Positions 8,238 through 16,698 are shown, counted from the first letter of the stretch. The stretch: DNA of 64,000 nucleotides from Caulobacter sp048541825 (GCF_048541825.1 NZ_CP183332.1:2170001-2234000), one strand, 5' to 3'. The notes: generated from the sequence alone by a model not told the origin. Translations and numbers: made by a program.

Positions 8238-8732
8238 TTAGGCCTTGGCGTCTTCGGCCTGGACCTTGACCTTCTTGGTCACGGTCACCGAACCGCCGGC
8301 GGCTTCAACGGCCTTGATGGCCGCTTCGGTCGCCGAATAGACGGTCAGCTTAAGGGCCGACTTGATCTCGCCCTTGCCCAGCAGCTTCACGCCGTCCAGT
8401 TCGCGACGGATCACGCCGGCAGCGATCAGGTCAGCCACCGACACGTCGGCGCCGGCCTTCAGCTTGCCCGCTTCGACGGCCTGTTCCAGGCGCCACAGGT
8501 TCACTTCAGCGAAGTCCAGGCGGAAGGGGTTGTTGAAGCCGCGCTTAGGCATACGCATGTGCAGCGGCATTTGACCGCCTTCGAAGCCGGCGATGGCGAC
8601 GCCCGAGCGCGCCTTCTGGCCCTTGACGCCGCGACCGGCGGTCTTGCCCTTGCCCGAACCCGGGCCACGGCCAACGCGCATGCGGTTCTTGGTCGAACCT
8701 GGGGTCGGAGCCAGTTCATTAAGCTTGGTCAT
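8238..8732 (-). CDS. rplO: 50S ribosomal protein L15
   Basis: A 164-residue protein with the L15 N-terminus (MTKLNELAPTPGSTKNRMRV), the glycine- and basic-rich segment GPGSGKGKTAGRGVKGQKAR and GFEGGQMPLHMRMPKRGF. L15 is a late-assembly 50S protein near the peptidyl-transferase region. The start has a good AAGGAGAGG site. It is separated from rpmD by 171 bases containing a terminator-like hairpin, so its expression may be partly uncoupled from the upstream spc genes. Confidence 0.98.
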   Translation of the reverse strand: MTKLNELAPTPGSTKNRMRVGRGPGSGKGKTAGRGVKGQKARSGVAIAGFEGGQMPLHMRMPKRGFNNPFRLDFAEVNLWRLEQAVEAGKLKAGADVSVADLIAAGVIRRELDGVKLLGKGEIKSALKLTVYSATEAAIKAVEAAGGSVTVTKKVKVQAEDAKA

Positions 8733-8851
8733 ATGTGCCTCTCCTTGGAGATCTGCGCCCGGCCAGCGGCCAGACTCGGCTTGAAAAACGAGTGATCGTT
8801 GAGGCCCCTGCCCTCTGTTCCCAGCGGGATCAGACAGCGGAACTTCAAACG

Positions 8852-8879
8852 AAAACCACCCCGGCTTTCACCGGGGTGG
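8852..8879 (-). terminator. terminator-like hairpin between rpmD and rplO
   Basis: The minus strand forms a 9-bp perfect stem (CCACCCCGG and complement, 6-base loop) followed by TTTTCGTTT, 24 bases past the rpmD stop. It is in the middle of the spc operon, so it is either an attenuator or a true end with a second promoter in 8733-8851. I saw no clear promoter there. Confidence 0.75.
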
Positions 8880-8903
8880 CGATTTGCGCGTCTCGTAGCA
8901 GAA

Positions 8904-9089
8904 CTACTCGACGATTTCCAGCAGATGCTGGACCTTACGGATCATGCCGCGGATCGAAGGGGTATCTTCCAGCTCGGACTCGCGTCCCAGCTTGTTGAGA
9001 CCCAGGCCAGCCAGCGTTGCGCGCTGGGTGGCGTTGCGGCGGATCGGGCTGCCAGTTTGGCGAACCTTGACGGTTTTAGCTTCAGCCAT
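8904..9089 (-). CDS. rpmD: 50S ribosomal protein L30
   Basis: A 61-residue L30 with the family core VRQTGSPIRRNATQRATLAGLG and the C-terminal IRGMIRKVQHLLEIVE. It binds 23S rRNA on the 50S subunit. It lies 3 bases after rpsE and is followed by a terminator-like hairpin. Confidence 0.97.
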   Translation of the reverse strand: MAEAKTVKVRQTGSPIRRNATQRATLAGLGLNKLGRESELEDTPSIRGMIRKVQHLLEIVE

Positions 9090-9092
9090 GTC

Positions 9093-9698
9093 TTAGCCCT
9101 CGATGGCGTCCGGAGCCGAAGCTCCGTCGGCGCGGCGGCCGAGAATGTCGCCAACCTTCTTGCCGCGCTTGGCGGCGATCTGGCGGGGCGACGATTGAAC
9201 CTTCAGGGCCTCGAACGTGGCGCGAACCATGTTGTACGGGTTCGAAGAACCCGTCGACTTGGCCACAACGTCCTGGACGCCCAGGGTTTCGAGAACCGCG
9301 CGCATCGGACCACCGGCGATGACGCCCGTGCCGGGAGGGGCAGCGCGCATCATGACCTTGCCTGCGCCCCAACGGCCGTAGCCGTCGTGGTGCAGGGTGC
9401 GCGATTCCCGCAGGGGGACCCGAACCATGGTCTTCTTGGCTTCTTCGGTCGCCTTGCGGATGGCTTCCGGCACTTCACGCGCCTTGCCATGACCGAAGCC
9501 GACGCGGCCCTTTTGGTCGCCAACGACCATCAGAGCAGCGAAGCTGAAGCGACGGCCGCCCTTAACGGTGGCGGCGACGCGGTTGATGTGAACGAGCTTT
9601 TCGACGATGTCGCTGTCGACCCGCTCTTCGGGGGCGTTGCGGTCGCGACGGCCGCGATTGGGGCCGCCGTCTCCACGCTGTTGATCACCACGAGCCAT
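9093..9698 (-). CDS. rpsE: 30S ribosomal protein S5
   Basis: A 201-residue S5. An R/G-rich N-terminal extension of about 30 residues precedes the double-stranded-RNA-binding fold (VHINRVAATVKGGRRFSF, VVGDQKGRVGFGHGKA). The C-terminal S5 domain contains GTGVIAGGPMRAVLETLGV and GSSNPYNMVRATFEAL. S5 acts in decoding fidelity and mRNA unwinding at the entry channel. It is in the spc operon between rplR and rpmD. Confidence 0.98.
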   Translation of the reverse strand: MARGDQQRGDGGPNRGRRDRNAPEERVDSDIVEKLVHINRVAATVKGGRRFSFAALMVVGDQKGRVGFGHGKAREVPEAIRKATEEAKKTMVRVPLRESRTLHHDGYGRWGAGKVMMRAAPPGTGVIAGGPMRAVLETLGVQDVVAKSTGSSNPYNMVRATFEALKVQSSPRQIAAKRGKKVGDILGRRADGASAPDAIEG

Positions 9699-9711
9699 GC
9701 TGTGATTTCCC

Positions 9712-10068
9712 TTAGAAATTCAGGCCGGCTTCGCGCGCGGCGTCGGCCAGGGCTTTCACCCGACCGTGGAAGATGTAGCCGCCGCGATCGAAGACGACGT
9801 CCTTGACGCCTTTTTCGATGGCGCGCTCGGCGACGAGCTTGCCGACCAGTGCAGCCGCGTCCTTGTCCGCGCCCTTGGTCTTGCCTTCACCTTCGAGGGT
9901 GGAGGCGGCAGCCAGGGTCACGCCGCGTTCATCATCGATGATCTGGGCGTAGATGTTCTTGGACGAACGGAAGACCGTAAGACGCGGACGACCGTTGGAC
10001 AGGGCCTTGAGGCGGGTGCGGGTGCGTTGGGCACGACGCACGGCGGATTCGCGAGGTGTGAGCGCCAT
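9712..10068 (-). CDS. rplR: 50S ribosomal protein L18
   Basis: A 118-residue L18. RPRLTVFRSSKNIYAQIIDD and the terminal FDRGGYIFHGRVKALADAARE are characteristic. L18 binds 5S rRNA together with L5 and anchors it in the central protuberance. It lies 3 bases after rplF and 13 before rpsE, so is co-transcribed. Confidence 0.98.
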   Translation of the reverse strand: MALTPRESAVRRAQRTRTRLKALSNGRPRLTVFRSSKNIYAQIIDDERGVTLAAASTLEGEGKTKGADKDAAALVGKLVAERAIEKGVKDVVFDRGGYIFHGRVKALADAAREAGLNF

Positions 10069-10071
10069 GGC

Positions 10072-10605
10072 TTACTTCTTCTTGCCTTCCTTGCGGCGAA
10101 CCTTTTCGCCGGCATAACGAACGCCCTTGCCCTTGTAGGGCTCGGGAGGACGAATGCGGCGAATCTTCGCGGCAATCTCGCCAACCGCCTGCTTGTCAGC
10201 ACCGGCGATCTTGATTTCGGTTTGCTTCGGAACCGCGAAGGTGACGCCAGCCGGAGGCTCGACGTTCACATCGTGGCTGAAACCGAGCTGGATGGAGAGC
10301 GCATCGCCCTTCATCGCCGCGCGGTAACCGACGCCCACCAGTTCGAGGGTTTCCTCGAAGCCGGCGGTGACGCCTTGCACCATGTTGGCCACCAGCGTGC
10401 GGGACAGACCCCACATCGACATGGCGCGCTTGCTCTCTTCGCGAGCCACCAGAAGGAGGTCGGAACCTTCCTGGGTGACGGCGATCTCGTCAGCGATGGT
10501 CCAAGCGAGTTGCCCCTTGGGGCCCTTCACCGTGACCGTCTGCCCGTCGATCGTGACATTCACGCCCGAGGGGATCGCGACGGCTTTTTTACCGATACGT
10601 GACAT
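10072..10605 (-). CDS. rplF: 50S ribosomal protein L6
   Basis: A 177-residue protein with the two repeated L6 domains. It starts MSRIGKKAVAIPSGVNV and contains LVGVGYRAAMKGDAL in domain one-two linker and the C-terminal signature RRIRPPEPYKGKGVRYAGE. L6 lies near the GTPase-associated centre of 50S. It is in the spc operon between rpsH and rplR. Confidence 0.98.
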   Translation of the reverse strand: MSRIGKKAVAIPSGVNVTIDGQTVTVKGPKGQLAWTIADEIAVTQEGSDLLLVAREESKRAMSMWGLSRTLVANMVQGVTAGFEETLELVGVGYRAAMKGDALSIQLGFSHDVNVEPPAGVTFAVPKQTEIKIAGADKQAVGEIAAKIRRIRPPEPYKGKGVRYAGEKVRRKEGKKK

Positions 10606-10623
10606 GCTCTTTCCCTCCCGCGC

Positions 10624-11022
10624 CTAGTAGACGCGGCAGAGGACTTCGCCACCGACATTAGCGTCGCGTGCGGCGGAGTCCGACATGACGCCCTTCGGCG
10701 TCGAAAGGATCGAGATGCCCAGGCCGTTCTTGATCGGCTTCAGGTCCTTGATCGACGAATAGACGCGGCGGCCCGGCTTGGAGACGCGTGCGATTTCGGC
10801 GATTACGGGCTCACCGTCAAAATACTTGAGCTCGATCTCGAATTCGGGGAACGCACCGGGCTTCTCGACGAGCGAGTAGCCGCGGATGTAGCCTTCGTCG
10901 GCCAGCACGTCCAGGACACGAGCGCGCAGCTTGGAAGCCGGCGTCGCTACCTTGGCGCGCTTGCGCGTGGCGGCGTTCTTGATGCGAGCGATCAGGTCGC
11001 TCAGGGGATCGTTCATCGACAT
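10624..11022 (-). CDS. rpsH: 30S ribosomal protein S8
   Basis: A 132-residue S8. The N-terminus MNDPLSDLIARIKNA and C-terminal GLGISILSTPKGVMSDSAAR, ending in GGEVLCRVY, are diagnostic. S8 is a primary 16S rRNA binder. In E. coli it represses the spc operon by binding mRNA at rplE; whether that holds here is unknown. A second Met two residues earlier (MSMNDP) leaves the exact start ambiguous by 6 bases. Confidence 0.97.
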   Translation of the reverse strand: MSMNDPLSDLIARIKNAATRKRAKVATPASKLRARVLDVLADEGYIRGYSLVEKPGAFPEFEIELKYFDGEPVIAEIARVSKPGRRVYSSIKDLKPIKNGLGISILSTPKGVMSDSAARDANVGGEVLCRVY

Positions 11023-11032
11023 ATGATCGTCC

Positions 11033-11338
11033 TCACCAGCTCGACTTGACGAGGCCGGGGATCTGGCCCGACGAGCCGAGCTCGCGGAGCGCGATACGGC
11101 TCATCTTCAGCTTGCGATAATAGGCGCGCGGACGGCCCGTGACTTCGCAACGGTTACGAATGCGAACAGCGGAGGAGTTACGCGGCAGCTTCGCGAGCTT
11201 CAGACGAGCTTCGAAGCGATCCTCGAGCGGCAGGCTGTCGTCATTGGCGATTGCCTTGAGCGCGGCGCGCTTGTCGGCGAATTGCTTGACGAGAGACTTG
11301 ACCATCTCGTTACGATTGACGGCGCTTTTCTTGGCCAT
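11033..11338 (-). CDS. rpsN: 30S ribosomal protein S14 (zinc-free type)
   Basis: A 101-residue S14 of the long, cysteine-poor form. NRCEVTGRPRAYYRKLKMSR is the family signature, and the four zinc cysteines of the short form are absent, so it does not need zinc. It lies in the 30S head. It is in the spc operon between rplE and rpsH. Confidence 0.98.
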   Translation of the reverse strand: MAKKSAVNRNEMVKSLVKQFADKRAALKAIANDDSLPLEDRFEARLKLAKLPRNSSAVRIRNRCEVTGRPRAYYRKLKMSRIALRELGSSGQIPGLVKSSW

Positions 11339-11359
11339 GGTGTGTTTCCCTGCCCGCTC

Positions 11360-11917
11360 TTAATTCGTGAACGGGAACTGGAATTCCTTCAGGAGCGCCT
11401 TGGCTTCCTGATCGGACTTCGCAGTGGTGCAGACGATGATGTCCATGCCCCAGATCTGTTCGATCTGGTCATAGTTGATTTCCGGGAACACCAGGTGCTC
11501 TTTCAGACCCATGGCATAGTTGCCACGGCCGTCGAAGCTCTTGCCGTTCAGGCCGCGGAAGTCCTTCACGCGCGGCAGCGCGATCGTGACCAGGCGGTCG
11601 AGGAACTCGTACATCCGATCCTTGCGGAGCGTCACCTTGGCGCCGACGATCATGCCTTCGCGCAGCTTGAAGCCGGCGATCGACTTGCGGGCCTTGGTGG
11701 CGACGGGCTTTTGACCAGCGATCAGGGTGAGGTCCTTGATGGCCGTTTGGGCCTTCTTGGAGTCCGCGACAGCTTCGCCGATACCCATGTTCAGGACGAT
11801 CTTGTCCAGCTTGGGGATCTGCATTTCGTTGGTGTAACCGAACTGTTCCTTGAGCGAGGCGCGGATGCGCGCCCGGTACTCGGACTTCAGTCGCGGCTCG
11901 TAAGCTTGATCAACCAT
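11360..11917 (-). CDS. rplE: 50S ribosomal protein L5
   Basis: A 185-residue L5 with PKLDKIVLNMGIGEAV, LTLIAGQKPVATKARKSIA and the GLKEHLVFPEINYDQI segment. L5 binds 5S rRNA and bridges to S13 in the 30S head. Its start overlaps the 3' end of rplX by 8 bases, giving translational coupling within the spc operon. Confidence 0.98.
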   Translation of the reverse strand: MVDQAYEPRLKSEYRARIRASLKEQFGYTNEMQIPKLDKIVLNMGIGEAVADSKKAQTAIKDLTLIAGQKPVATKARKSIAGFKLREGMIVGAKVTLRKDRMYEFLDRLVTIALPRVKDFRGLNGKSFDGRGNYAMGLKEHLVFPEINYDQIEQIWGMDIIVCTTAKSDQEAKALLKEFQFPFTN

Positions 11918-12224
11918 TGATCACCTCGCCGGTGGTCTTGGCGACGCGCACCTTCTTGTCGCCTTCAATCTTGAAGCCGACGCGGGTGGGCTTGCCGTTG
12001 GAGTCGACGATCGCCACGTTCGAAACGTGAAGCGCCGCTTCCTTGCTCTTGATGCCGCCTTGCGGATCGGCTTGCGTCGCCTTGGTGTGACGTTGAACGA
12101 GGTTCACGCCTTCCACGAAAACGCGGTTTTCCTTGGGGAGAACCTGGGACACAGCGCCTTGCTTGCCCTTGTCCTTGCCCGCCAGAACGACAACGCGGTC
12201 GCCCTTCTTGATCTTGGCAGCCAT
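11910..12224 (-). CDS. rplX: 50S ribosomal protein L24
   Basis: A 104-residue L24 with a KOW motif near the N-terminus (KIKKGDRVVVLAGKDKGKQG) and the VEGVNLVQRHTKATQ region. L24 initiates 50S assembly by binding the 5' end of 23S rRNA. Its start codon overlaps the rplN stop by one base. Confidence 0.98.
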   Translation of the reverse strand: MAAKIKKGDRVVVLAGKDKGKQGAVSQVLPKENRVFVEGVNLVQRHTKATQADPQGGIKSKEAALHVSNVAIVDSNGKPTRVGFKIEGDKKVRVAKTTGEVING

Positions 12225-12592
12225 TACAGCACCTCGGGGGCGAGGGAGATGATCTTCATGTGGTTCTTGGCGCGCAGTTCACGAGGAACCGGGCCGAAGA
12301 TCCGCGTGCCGACCGGCTCGCTCGCTTTGTTGACGATGACCGCAGCATTCTTGTCGAAGCGGATCAGCGAACCGTCCTTGCGCTTCATGCCTTGGTTGAC
12401 ACGAACGACGACGGCGCGAAGCACGTCACCCTTCTTCACGCGACCGCGAGGAATGGCTTCCTTCACGGACACGACGATCACGTCACCGACGCTGGCGTAG
12501 CGACGACCTGCGCCACCCAGCACCTTGATGCACATGACCCGGCGAGCGCCGGAGTTGTCGGCGACTTCCAGGTTAGTTTGCATCTGGATCAT
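12224..12592 (-). CDS. rplN: 50S ribosomal protein L14
   Basis: A 122-residue L14. MIQMQTNLEVADNSGARRVM is the canonical N-terminus, and the C-terminal GPVPRELRAKNHMKIISLAPEVL-type ending is intact. L14 contacts 16S rRNA at inter-subunit bridges. It is the first gene of the spc portion and follows rpsQ by 18 bases. Confidence 0.98.
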   Translation of the reverse strand: MIQMQTNLEVADNSGARRVMCIKVLGGAGRRYASVGDVIVVSVKEAIPRGRVKKGDVLRAVVVRVNQGMKRKDGSLIRFDKNAAVIVNKASEPVGTRIFGPVPRELRAKNHMKIISLAPEVL

Positions 12593-12610
12593 GGTTTAAA
12601 CCTTCCAGAC

Positions 12611-12850
12611 TTAAGCCGAGACCTTGGGAAGGACTTCCCAGGTCTTCAGCTTGGACTTCGGAGCGCACTCGACGATCTTGATGGATTCGCCGGTCTTGTA
12701 CGCGTTGGACTCATCGTGAGCGTGGTACCGCTTGGAGCGACGCACGATCTTCTTGAGCAGCGGGTGAACGATGGTCCGTTCAACCTTAACAACTACGGTC
12801 TTGTCGCCCTTATCGGAGACGACAACCCCTTCGAGGATACGCTTGGGCAT
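12611..12850 (-). CDS. rpsQ: 30S ribosomal protein S17
   Basis: A 79-residue S17. The open frame reaches back to 12925, but the first 25 codons overlap rpmC in another frame and lack S17 similarity. The start MPKRILEGVVVSDKGDKT has an AAGGAGAA site just upstream and matches S17 length. HPLLKKIVRRSKRYHAHDE is the family signature. S17 is a primary 16S rRNA binder. Confidence 0.96.
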   Translation of the reverse strand: MPKRILEGVVVSDKGDKTVVVKVERTIVHPLLKKIVRRSKRYHAHDESNAYKTGESIKIVECAPKSKLKTWEVLPKVSA

Positions 12851-12860
12851 ATCGTTCTCC

Positions 12861-13055
12861 TTAAGCCGCGGCCTTGGCGCGCAGCACGGTCTTGATGCGG
12901 GCGATATCCTTGCGGATCTCGCCAACGCGGTGGGTCTTTTCCACCTGACCGGTCGCGGCCTGGAAGCGCAGGTTGAACTGCTCCTTCTTGAGGCTGAGCA
13001 GCTGCTCGGCGAGTTGGTCGGGCGTCATACCCCGGATGTCAGCAATCTTGGTCAT
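12861..13055 (-). CDS. rpmC: 50S ribosomal protein L29
   Basis: A 64-residue, mainly helical L29 with MTPDQLAEQLLSLKKEQFNL and the C-terminal RVGEIRKDIARIKTVLRA. It lies at the polypeptide exit and helps dock SRP and trigger factor. Its start overlaps the rplP stop by four bases. Confidence 0.97.
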   Translation of the reverse strand: MTKIADIRGMTPDQLAEQLLSLKKEQFNLRFQAATGQVEKTHRVGEIRKDIARIKTVLRAKAAA

Positions 13056-13492
13056 GCCGCTTCGGCCTCCAGAGCCGCACCTGCGTCGATGCGGGTGACG
13101 ACACGGGTACGGATCGGCAGCTTGGCCGCGCCGAGGCGCAGAGCTTCGCGAGCGACATCGTCCGGCACGCCGTCGATTTCGAACATGATCCGGCCCGGCG
13201 CGACGCGCGCGGCCCAGTGATCCACGGCGCCCTTGCCTTTACCCATCCGGACTTCGGCCGGCTTGCCGGTGACCGGCACGTCGGGGAAGATGCGGATCCA
13301 CACGCGACCTTGGCGCTTCATCTGGCGAGTGATCGCCCGACGAGCCGCTTCGATCTGGCGAGCGGTGATGCGTTCCGGCTCAACGGCCTTGAGGCCGTAG
13401 GAGCCGAAGTTCAGCAGGGTGCCGCCCTTGGAGACGCCATGAATGCGCCCCTTGAACTGCTTGCGGTACTTGGTTTTTTTCGGTGACAGCAT
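13052..13492 (-). CDS. rplP: 50S ribosomal protein L16
   Basis: A 146-residue L16: MLSPKKTKYRKQFKGRIHG at the N-terminus, FGSYGLKAVEPERITARQIE and WIRIFPDVPVTGKPAEVRMG. L16 binds near the A-site tRNA elbow and is needed for late 50S maturation. It is in the S10 operon between rpsC and rpmC. Confidence 0.98.
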   Translation of the reverse strand: MLSPKKTKYRKQFKGRIHGVSKGGTLLNFGSYGLKAVEPERITARQIEAARRAITRQMKRQGRVWIRIFPDVPVTGKPAEVRMGKGKGAVDHWAARVAPGRIMFEIDGVPDDVAREALRLGAAKLPIRTRVVTRIDAGAALEAEAA

Positions 13493-13504
13493 AGCGCTCT
13501 ATCC

Positions 13505-14254
13505 TTAGCCCCGATCGCGACGGCCGCGGTCGCCCCGGTCGGGACGATCGCCGCGCTCGCGCCCACCACCTTCGCCGGCAGGGCCGGACTCGGTGGCGAG
13601 ACGCTTGTCGAGCGCCATCGGGTCATGCTCCAGCACTTCGCCTTTGAAGATCCAGGTCTTCACGCCGATGATGCCGTAGGTGGTCTTGGCTTCCGCGAAA
13701 CCGTAGTCGATGTCAGCGCGCAGGGTGTGGAGCGGCACGCGACCTTCGCGATACCATTCCATCCGCGCGATTTCAGCGCCGCCGAGGCGGCCCGACACGT
13801 TGATGCGAATGCCCTTGGCGCCAAGACGGACGGCCGATTGAATCGACCGCTTCATGGCGCGACGGAAGGCAATCCGGCGCTCGAGCTGCTGGGCGATGGA
13901 CTCGGCCACCAGCTGGGCGTCGGTTTCAGGCTTACGGATTTCGACGATGTTCAGGTGAACCTCGCCTTCCGTCATGATCGACAGGTCCTTGCGGAGCTTG
14001 TCGATGTCAGCGCCCTTCTTGCCGATGATGACGCCCGGACGGGCGGCATAGATCGTGACGCGGCACTTCTTGTGCGGACGCTCGATGATGATGCGCGAGA
14101 CGCCAGCCAGATAGAGCCGCTTCTTGAGCATCTTACGGACAGCGATGTCCTGATGCAGAAGCTTGCCGTACTGGGCGCCGTCGGCGAACCAACGGCTGTC
14201 CCAGGTGCGGTTAATGCCGAGCCGAAGCCCGACCGGATTGACTTTCTGACCCAT
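13505..14254 (-). CDS. rpsC: 30S ribosomal protein S3
   Basis: A 249-residue S3. It starts MGQKVNPVGLRLGI, has a KH-type RNA-binding segment (ARPGVIIGKKGADIDKLRKD) and the C-terminal domain (RMEWYREGRVPLHTLRADID). A ~25-residue Arg/Gly/Asp-rich tail extends beyond the usual core, which is common in alphaproteobacteria. S3 forms part of the mRNA entry channel. Its start overlaps rplV by one base. Confidence 0.98.
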   Translation of the reverse strand: MGQKVNPVGLRLGINRTWDSRWFADGAQYGKLLHQDIAVRKMLKKRLYLAGVSRIIIERPHKKCRVTIYAARPGVIIGKKGADIDKLRKDLSIMTEGEVHLNIVEIRKPETDAQLVAESIAQQLERRIAFRRAMKRSIQSAVRLGAKGIRINVSGRLGGAEIARMEWYREGRVPLHTLRADIDYGFAEAKTTYGIIGVKTWIFKGEVLEHDPMALDKRLATESGPAGEGGGRERGDRPDRGDRGRRDRG

Positions 14255-14634
14255 TAGGCGGCCTCACCCAGTTCGCGGACCACGATGGTGATCTCGGAGA
14301 ACGGCTTTTCAACGCGCGTCGCACGGCCGCGGGCGCGGGGCGAGAAGCGCTTCATCACCAGGTTCTTGCCCACATAGGCCTCGGACACGACCAGCGAGTC
14401 GATGTCGAGGTTGTGGTTGTTCTCGGCATTGGAGATGGCCGAGTACAGCGCCTTGCGGACGTCCTGGGCGATGCGCTTGTGGCTGAATTCGAGCTCGTTC
14501 AGAGCGCGCTGGACGTTCAGGCCACGGATGGACTGAGCGACCAGGTTCAGCTTACGAGCGCTGGTGCGCAAGGTGCGAACCTTACACATCGCTTCGTTGG
14601 CCGGCAGGCGGCGAGGTTGTTTAGCTTGGCTCAT
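14254..14634 (-). CDS. rplV: 50S ribosomal protein L22
   Basis: A 126-residue L22. VRTLRTSARKLNLVAQSIRG and the C-terminal MKRFSPRARGRATRVEKPFS are diagnostic; the latter is the tunnel-lining beta-hairpin where macrolide resistance mutations occur. It is in the S10 operon between rpsS and rpsC. Confidence 0.98.
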   Translation of the reverse strand: MSQAKQPRRLPANEAMCKVRTLRTSARKLNLVAQSIRGLNVQRALNELEFSHKRIAQDVRKALYSAISNAENNHNLDIDSLVVSEAYVGKNLVMKRFSPRARGRATRVEKPFSEITIVVRELGEAA

Positions 14635-14637
14635 GGC

Positions 14638-14916
14638 CTACTTCCTCTTCGCCTTCTTGTCGGCAGCATGGCCGGGGAAGTTACGGGTGGGAGCGAACTC
14701 GCCGAACTTCATACCAACCATGTCTTCCGACACGATAACGGGGACGTGCTTGAGACCGTTGTGGACGCCGAAGGTCAGGCCGACAAACTGCGGCATGATC
14801 GTCGAACGACGCGACCAGGTCTTGATGACATCCTTGCGGCCCGACGACAGTGATGCGTCGGCCTTCTTCAGGAGGTACCCGTCAACAAACGGGCCTTTCC
14901 AGACGGAGCGTGTCAT
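14638..14916 (-). CDS. rpsS: 30S ribosomal protein S19
   Basis: A 92-residue S19. MTRSVWKGPFVDGYLLKKA and WSRRSTIMPQFVGLTFGVHN are family signatures. S19 lies in the 30S head, complexed with S13. Spacers of three bases on both sides show a tight operon. Confidence 0.98.
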   Translation of the reverse strand: MTRSVWKGPFVDGYLLKKADASLSSGRKDVIKTWSRRSTIMPQFVGLTFGVHNGLKHVPVIVSEDMVGMKFGEFAPTRNFPGHAADKKAKRK

Positions 14917-14919
14917 GGC

Positions 14920-15759
14920 TTAGCGGCCCTTTTTCGCTTTGTGGCGCGAACGGATGATGAACTTATCCGTGGCCTTGTTGACGCGGGTCTTGGCGCCCTT
15001 GGTCGGCTTGCCGGCCGGGGTCACCGGGTTACGACCGCCCGAGGTCCGGCCTTCACCACCACCGTGGGGGTGGTCGACCGGGTTCATGGCGACGCCGCGA
15101 ACGTGAGGGCGGAAACCCATGTGACGAACACGACCGGCCTTGCCGAGGTTTTGGTTCATGTGGTCGGGATTGGAGACTGCGCCAACCGTGGCCAGGCAGG
15201 TGTCGAGGACCATGCGCAGCTCGCCCGAGTTCAGGCGGATCTGGGCATAACCGGCGTCACGACCGACCAGTTGGGCGTAGGCCCCAGCCGAGCGAGCGAT
15301 CTGACCACCCTTGGCGGGCTTCAGCTCGACATTGTGGATGATCGTGCCGATTGGCATGGTCCGCAGCGGCGAGGTGTTGCCCGGCTTCACGTCGACCTTG
15401 TCAGCGGTGACGACTTCGTCACCAACCTTGAGGCGCTGCGGGGCCAGGATGTAGGCCAGTTCGCCATCGGTCTGATACTTGATCAGGGCGATGAACGCGG
15501 TGCGGTTGGGGTCGTATTCAATACGAACAACCGAAGCCACGCCTTGCTTGCGACGCTTGAAGTCGACCAGGCGATACAGGCGCTTGGCGCCGCCGCCGCG
15601 GAAGCGGACCGCGATACGGCCATTGCCGCCGCGACCGCCCGACTTGGTCAGGCCTTCAACGAGCTTCTTCTCGGGACGACCCTTGTAGAGCTCGCTGCGG
15701 TCGATCAGGACCAGGCCGCGTTGGCCTGGGCTGGTCGGGTTAAAGTGCTTCAAGGCCAT
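14920..15759 (-). CDS. rplB: 50S ribosomal protein L2
   Basis: A 279-residue L2. MALKHFNPTSPGQRGLVLID is the start, and the conserved C-terminal GVAMNPVDHPHGGGEGRTSG contains the His needed for peptidyl-transferase activity. The extreme C-terminus is basic (RSRHKAKKGR). It is in the S10 operon between rplW and rpsS. Confidence 0.98.
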   Translation of the reverse strand: MALKHFNPTSPGQRGLVLIDRSELYKGRPEKKLVEGLTKSGGRGGNGRIAVRFRGGGAKRLYRLVDFKRRKQGVASVVRIEYDPNRTAFIALIKYQTDGELAYILAPQRLKVGDEVVTADKVDVKPGNTSPLRTMPIGTIIHNVELKPAKGGQIARSAGAYAQLVGRDAGYAQIRLNSGELRMVLDTCLATVGAVSNPDHMNQNLGKAGRVRHMGFRPHVRGVAMNPVDHPHGGGEGRTSGGRNPVTPAGKPTKGAKTRVNKATDKFIIRSRHKAKKGR

Positions 15760-15763
15760 CTGA

Positions 15764-16060
15764 TTAGAGCCCCGTCGTGATGTCGATCGACTGGCCTTCG
15801 GCCAGGGTCACGATGGCTTTTTTGACATCGGAACGACGTCCGATGATGCCGCGGAAGCGCTTGGTCTTGCCCTTGGTGACCATGGTGTTGACCTTGGTGA
15901 CCTTGACCTTGAACAGTTCTTCGACTGCGGCGGCGATTTCGTCCTTGGACGCATCGGCGGACACTCGGAAGACAACCTTGTTCTGCTCGGAAAGCAGGGT
16001 GGCCTTTTCGGTGATCACCGGCGACAGGATCGTGTCGTAGTGGCGGGCGGTTGCGGCCAT
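15764..16060 (-). CDS. rplW: 50S ribosomal protein L23
   Basis: A 98-residue L23. HYDTILSPVITEKATLLSEQ at the N-terminus and VNTMVTKGKTKRFRGIIGRR are family signatures. L23 is the tunnel-exit docking site for trigger factor and SRP. Its start overlaps the rplD stop by one base. Confidence 0.98.
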   Translation of the reverse strand: MAATARHYDTILSPVITEKATLLSEQNKVVFRVSADASKDEIAAAVEELFKVKVTKVNTMVTKGKTKRFRGIIGRRSDVKKAIVTLAEGQSIDITTGL

Positions 16061-16698
16061 TACGCGGCTTCCTTCTCAGCGAAACGCGCCGAGATCGCAT
16101 CCACCGCGTCCTTGGTCAGGACCAGGGTGTGGCGACGCAGCACGTCATAGACGTTCAGGCCGGCGTTCGGCAGCACGTCGATGTTCGGAATGTTGCGGGC
16201 GGCGAGCTTGAAGTTGCCGTCCACTTCCGGACCCGCGATGACCAGAGCGTTCTTCAGACCCATCTTGTCGAAGGTGGCGCGCAGGGCGGCCGTCTTCGGA
16301 TCGGTCAGAGCGACGTTGTCCAGCACGATGAGCGAGCCGGCCTTGGCCTTCGACGAGAGAGCGTGACGCAGAGCCATCGCACGGATCTTCTTGGGAAGAT
16401 CGAACGCGTGGCTGCGGACGACAGGGCCGTGAGCCTTGGCGCCGCCGACGAACTGAGCCGCACGGCGCGAACCGTGACGAGCGCCGCCGGTGCCCTTTTG
16501 CTTGTACATCTTCTTGCCCGTGCGAGAGACCTCGTTACGGACCTGAATCTTGTGGTTGCCGGAGCGGCGCTTGGCCAGCTGCCAGGTGACGACGCGCTGC
16601 AGGATGTCGCCGCGGATGTCGGCGATGCCAAAGATGGCGTCGTCGAGATCAACGGAGCCGGCCTTGCCGCCGTCCAGATTGATGACGTCGAGTTTCAT
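16060..16698 (-). CDS. rplD: 50S ribosomal protein L4
   Basis: A 212-residue L4. The tunnel loop (YKQKGTGGARHGSRRAAQFV, about residues 64-83) is clear, and the C-terminal Rossmann-like part contains VLDNVALTDPKT and PNAGLNVYDVLRRHTLVLTK. In E. coli L4 also represses the S10 operon by acting on the leader; the leader here has hairpins that could serve this, unproven. One-base overlaps with rplC and rplW. Confidence 0.98.
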   Translation of the reverse strand: MKLDVINLDGGKAGSVDLDDAIFGIADIRGDILQRVVTWQLAKRRSGNHKIQVRNEVSRTGKKMYKQKGTGGARHGSRRAAQFVGGAKAHGPVVRSHAFDLPKKIRAMALRHALSSKAKAGSLIVLDNVALTDPKTAALRATFDKMGLKNALVIAGPEVDGNFKLAARNIPNIDVLPNAGLNVYDVLRRHTLVLTKDAVDAISARFAEKEAA

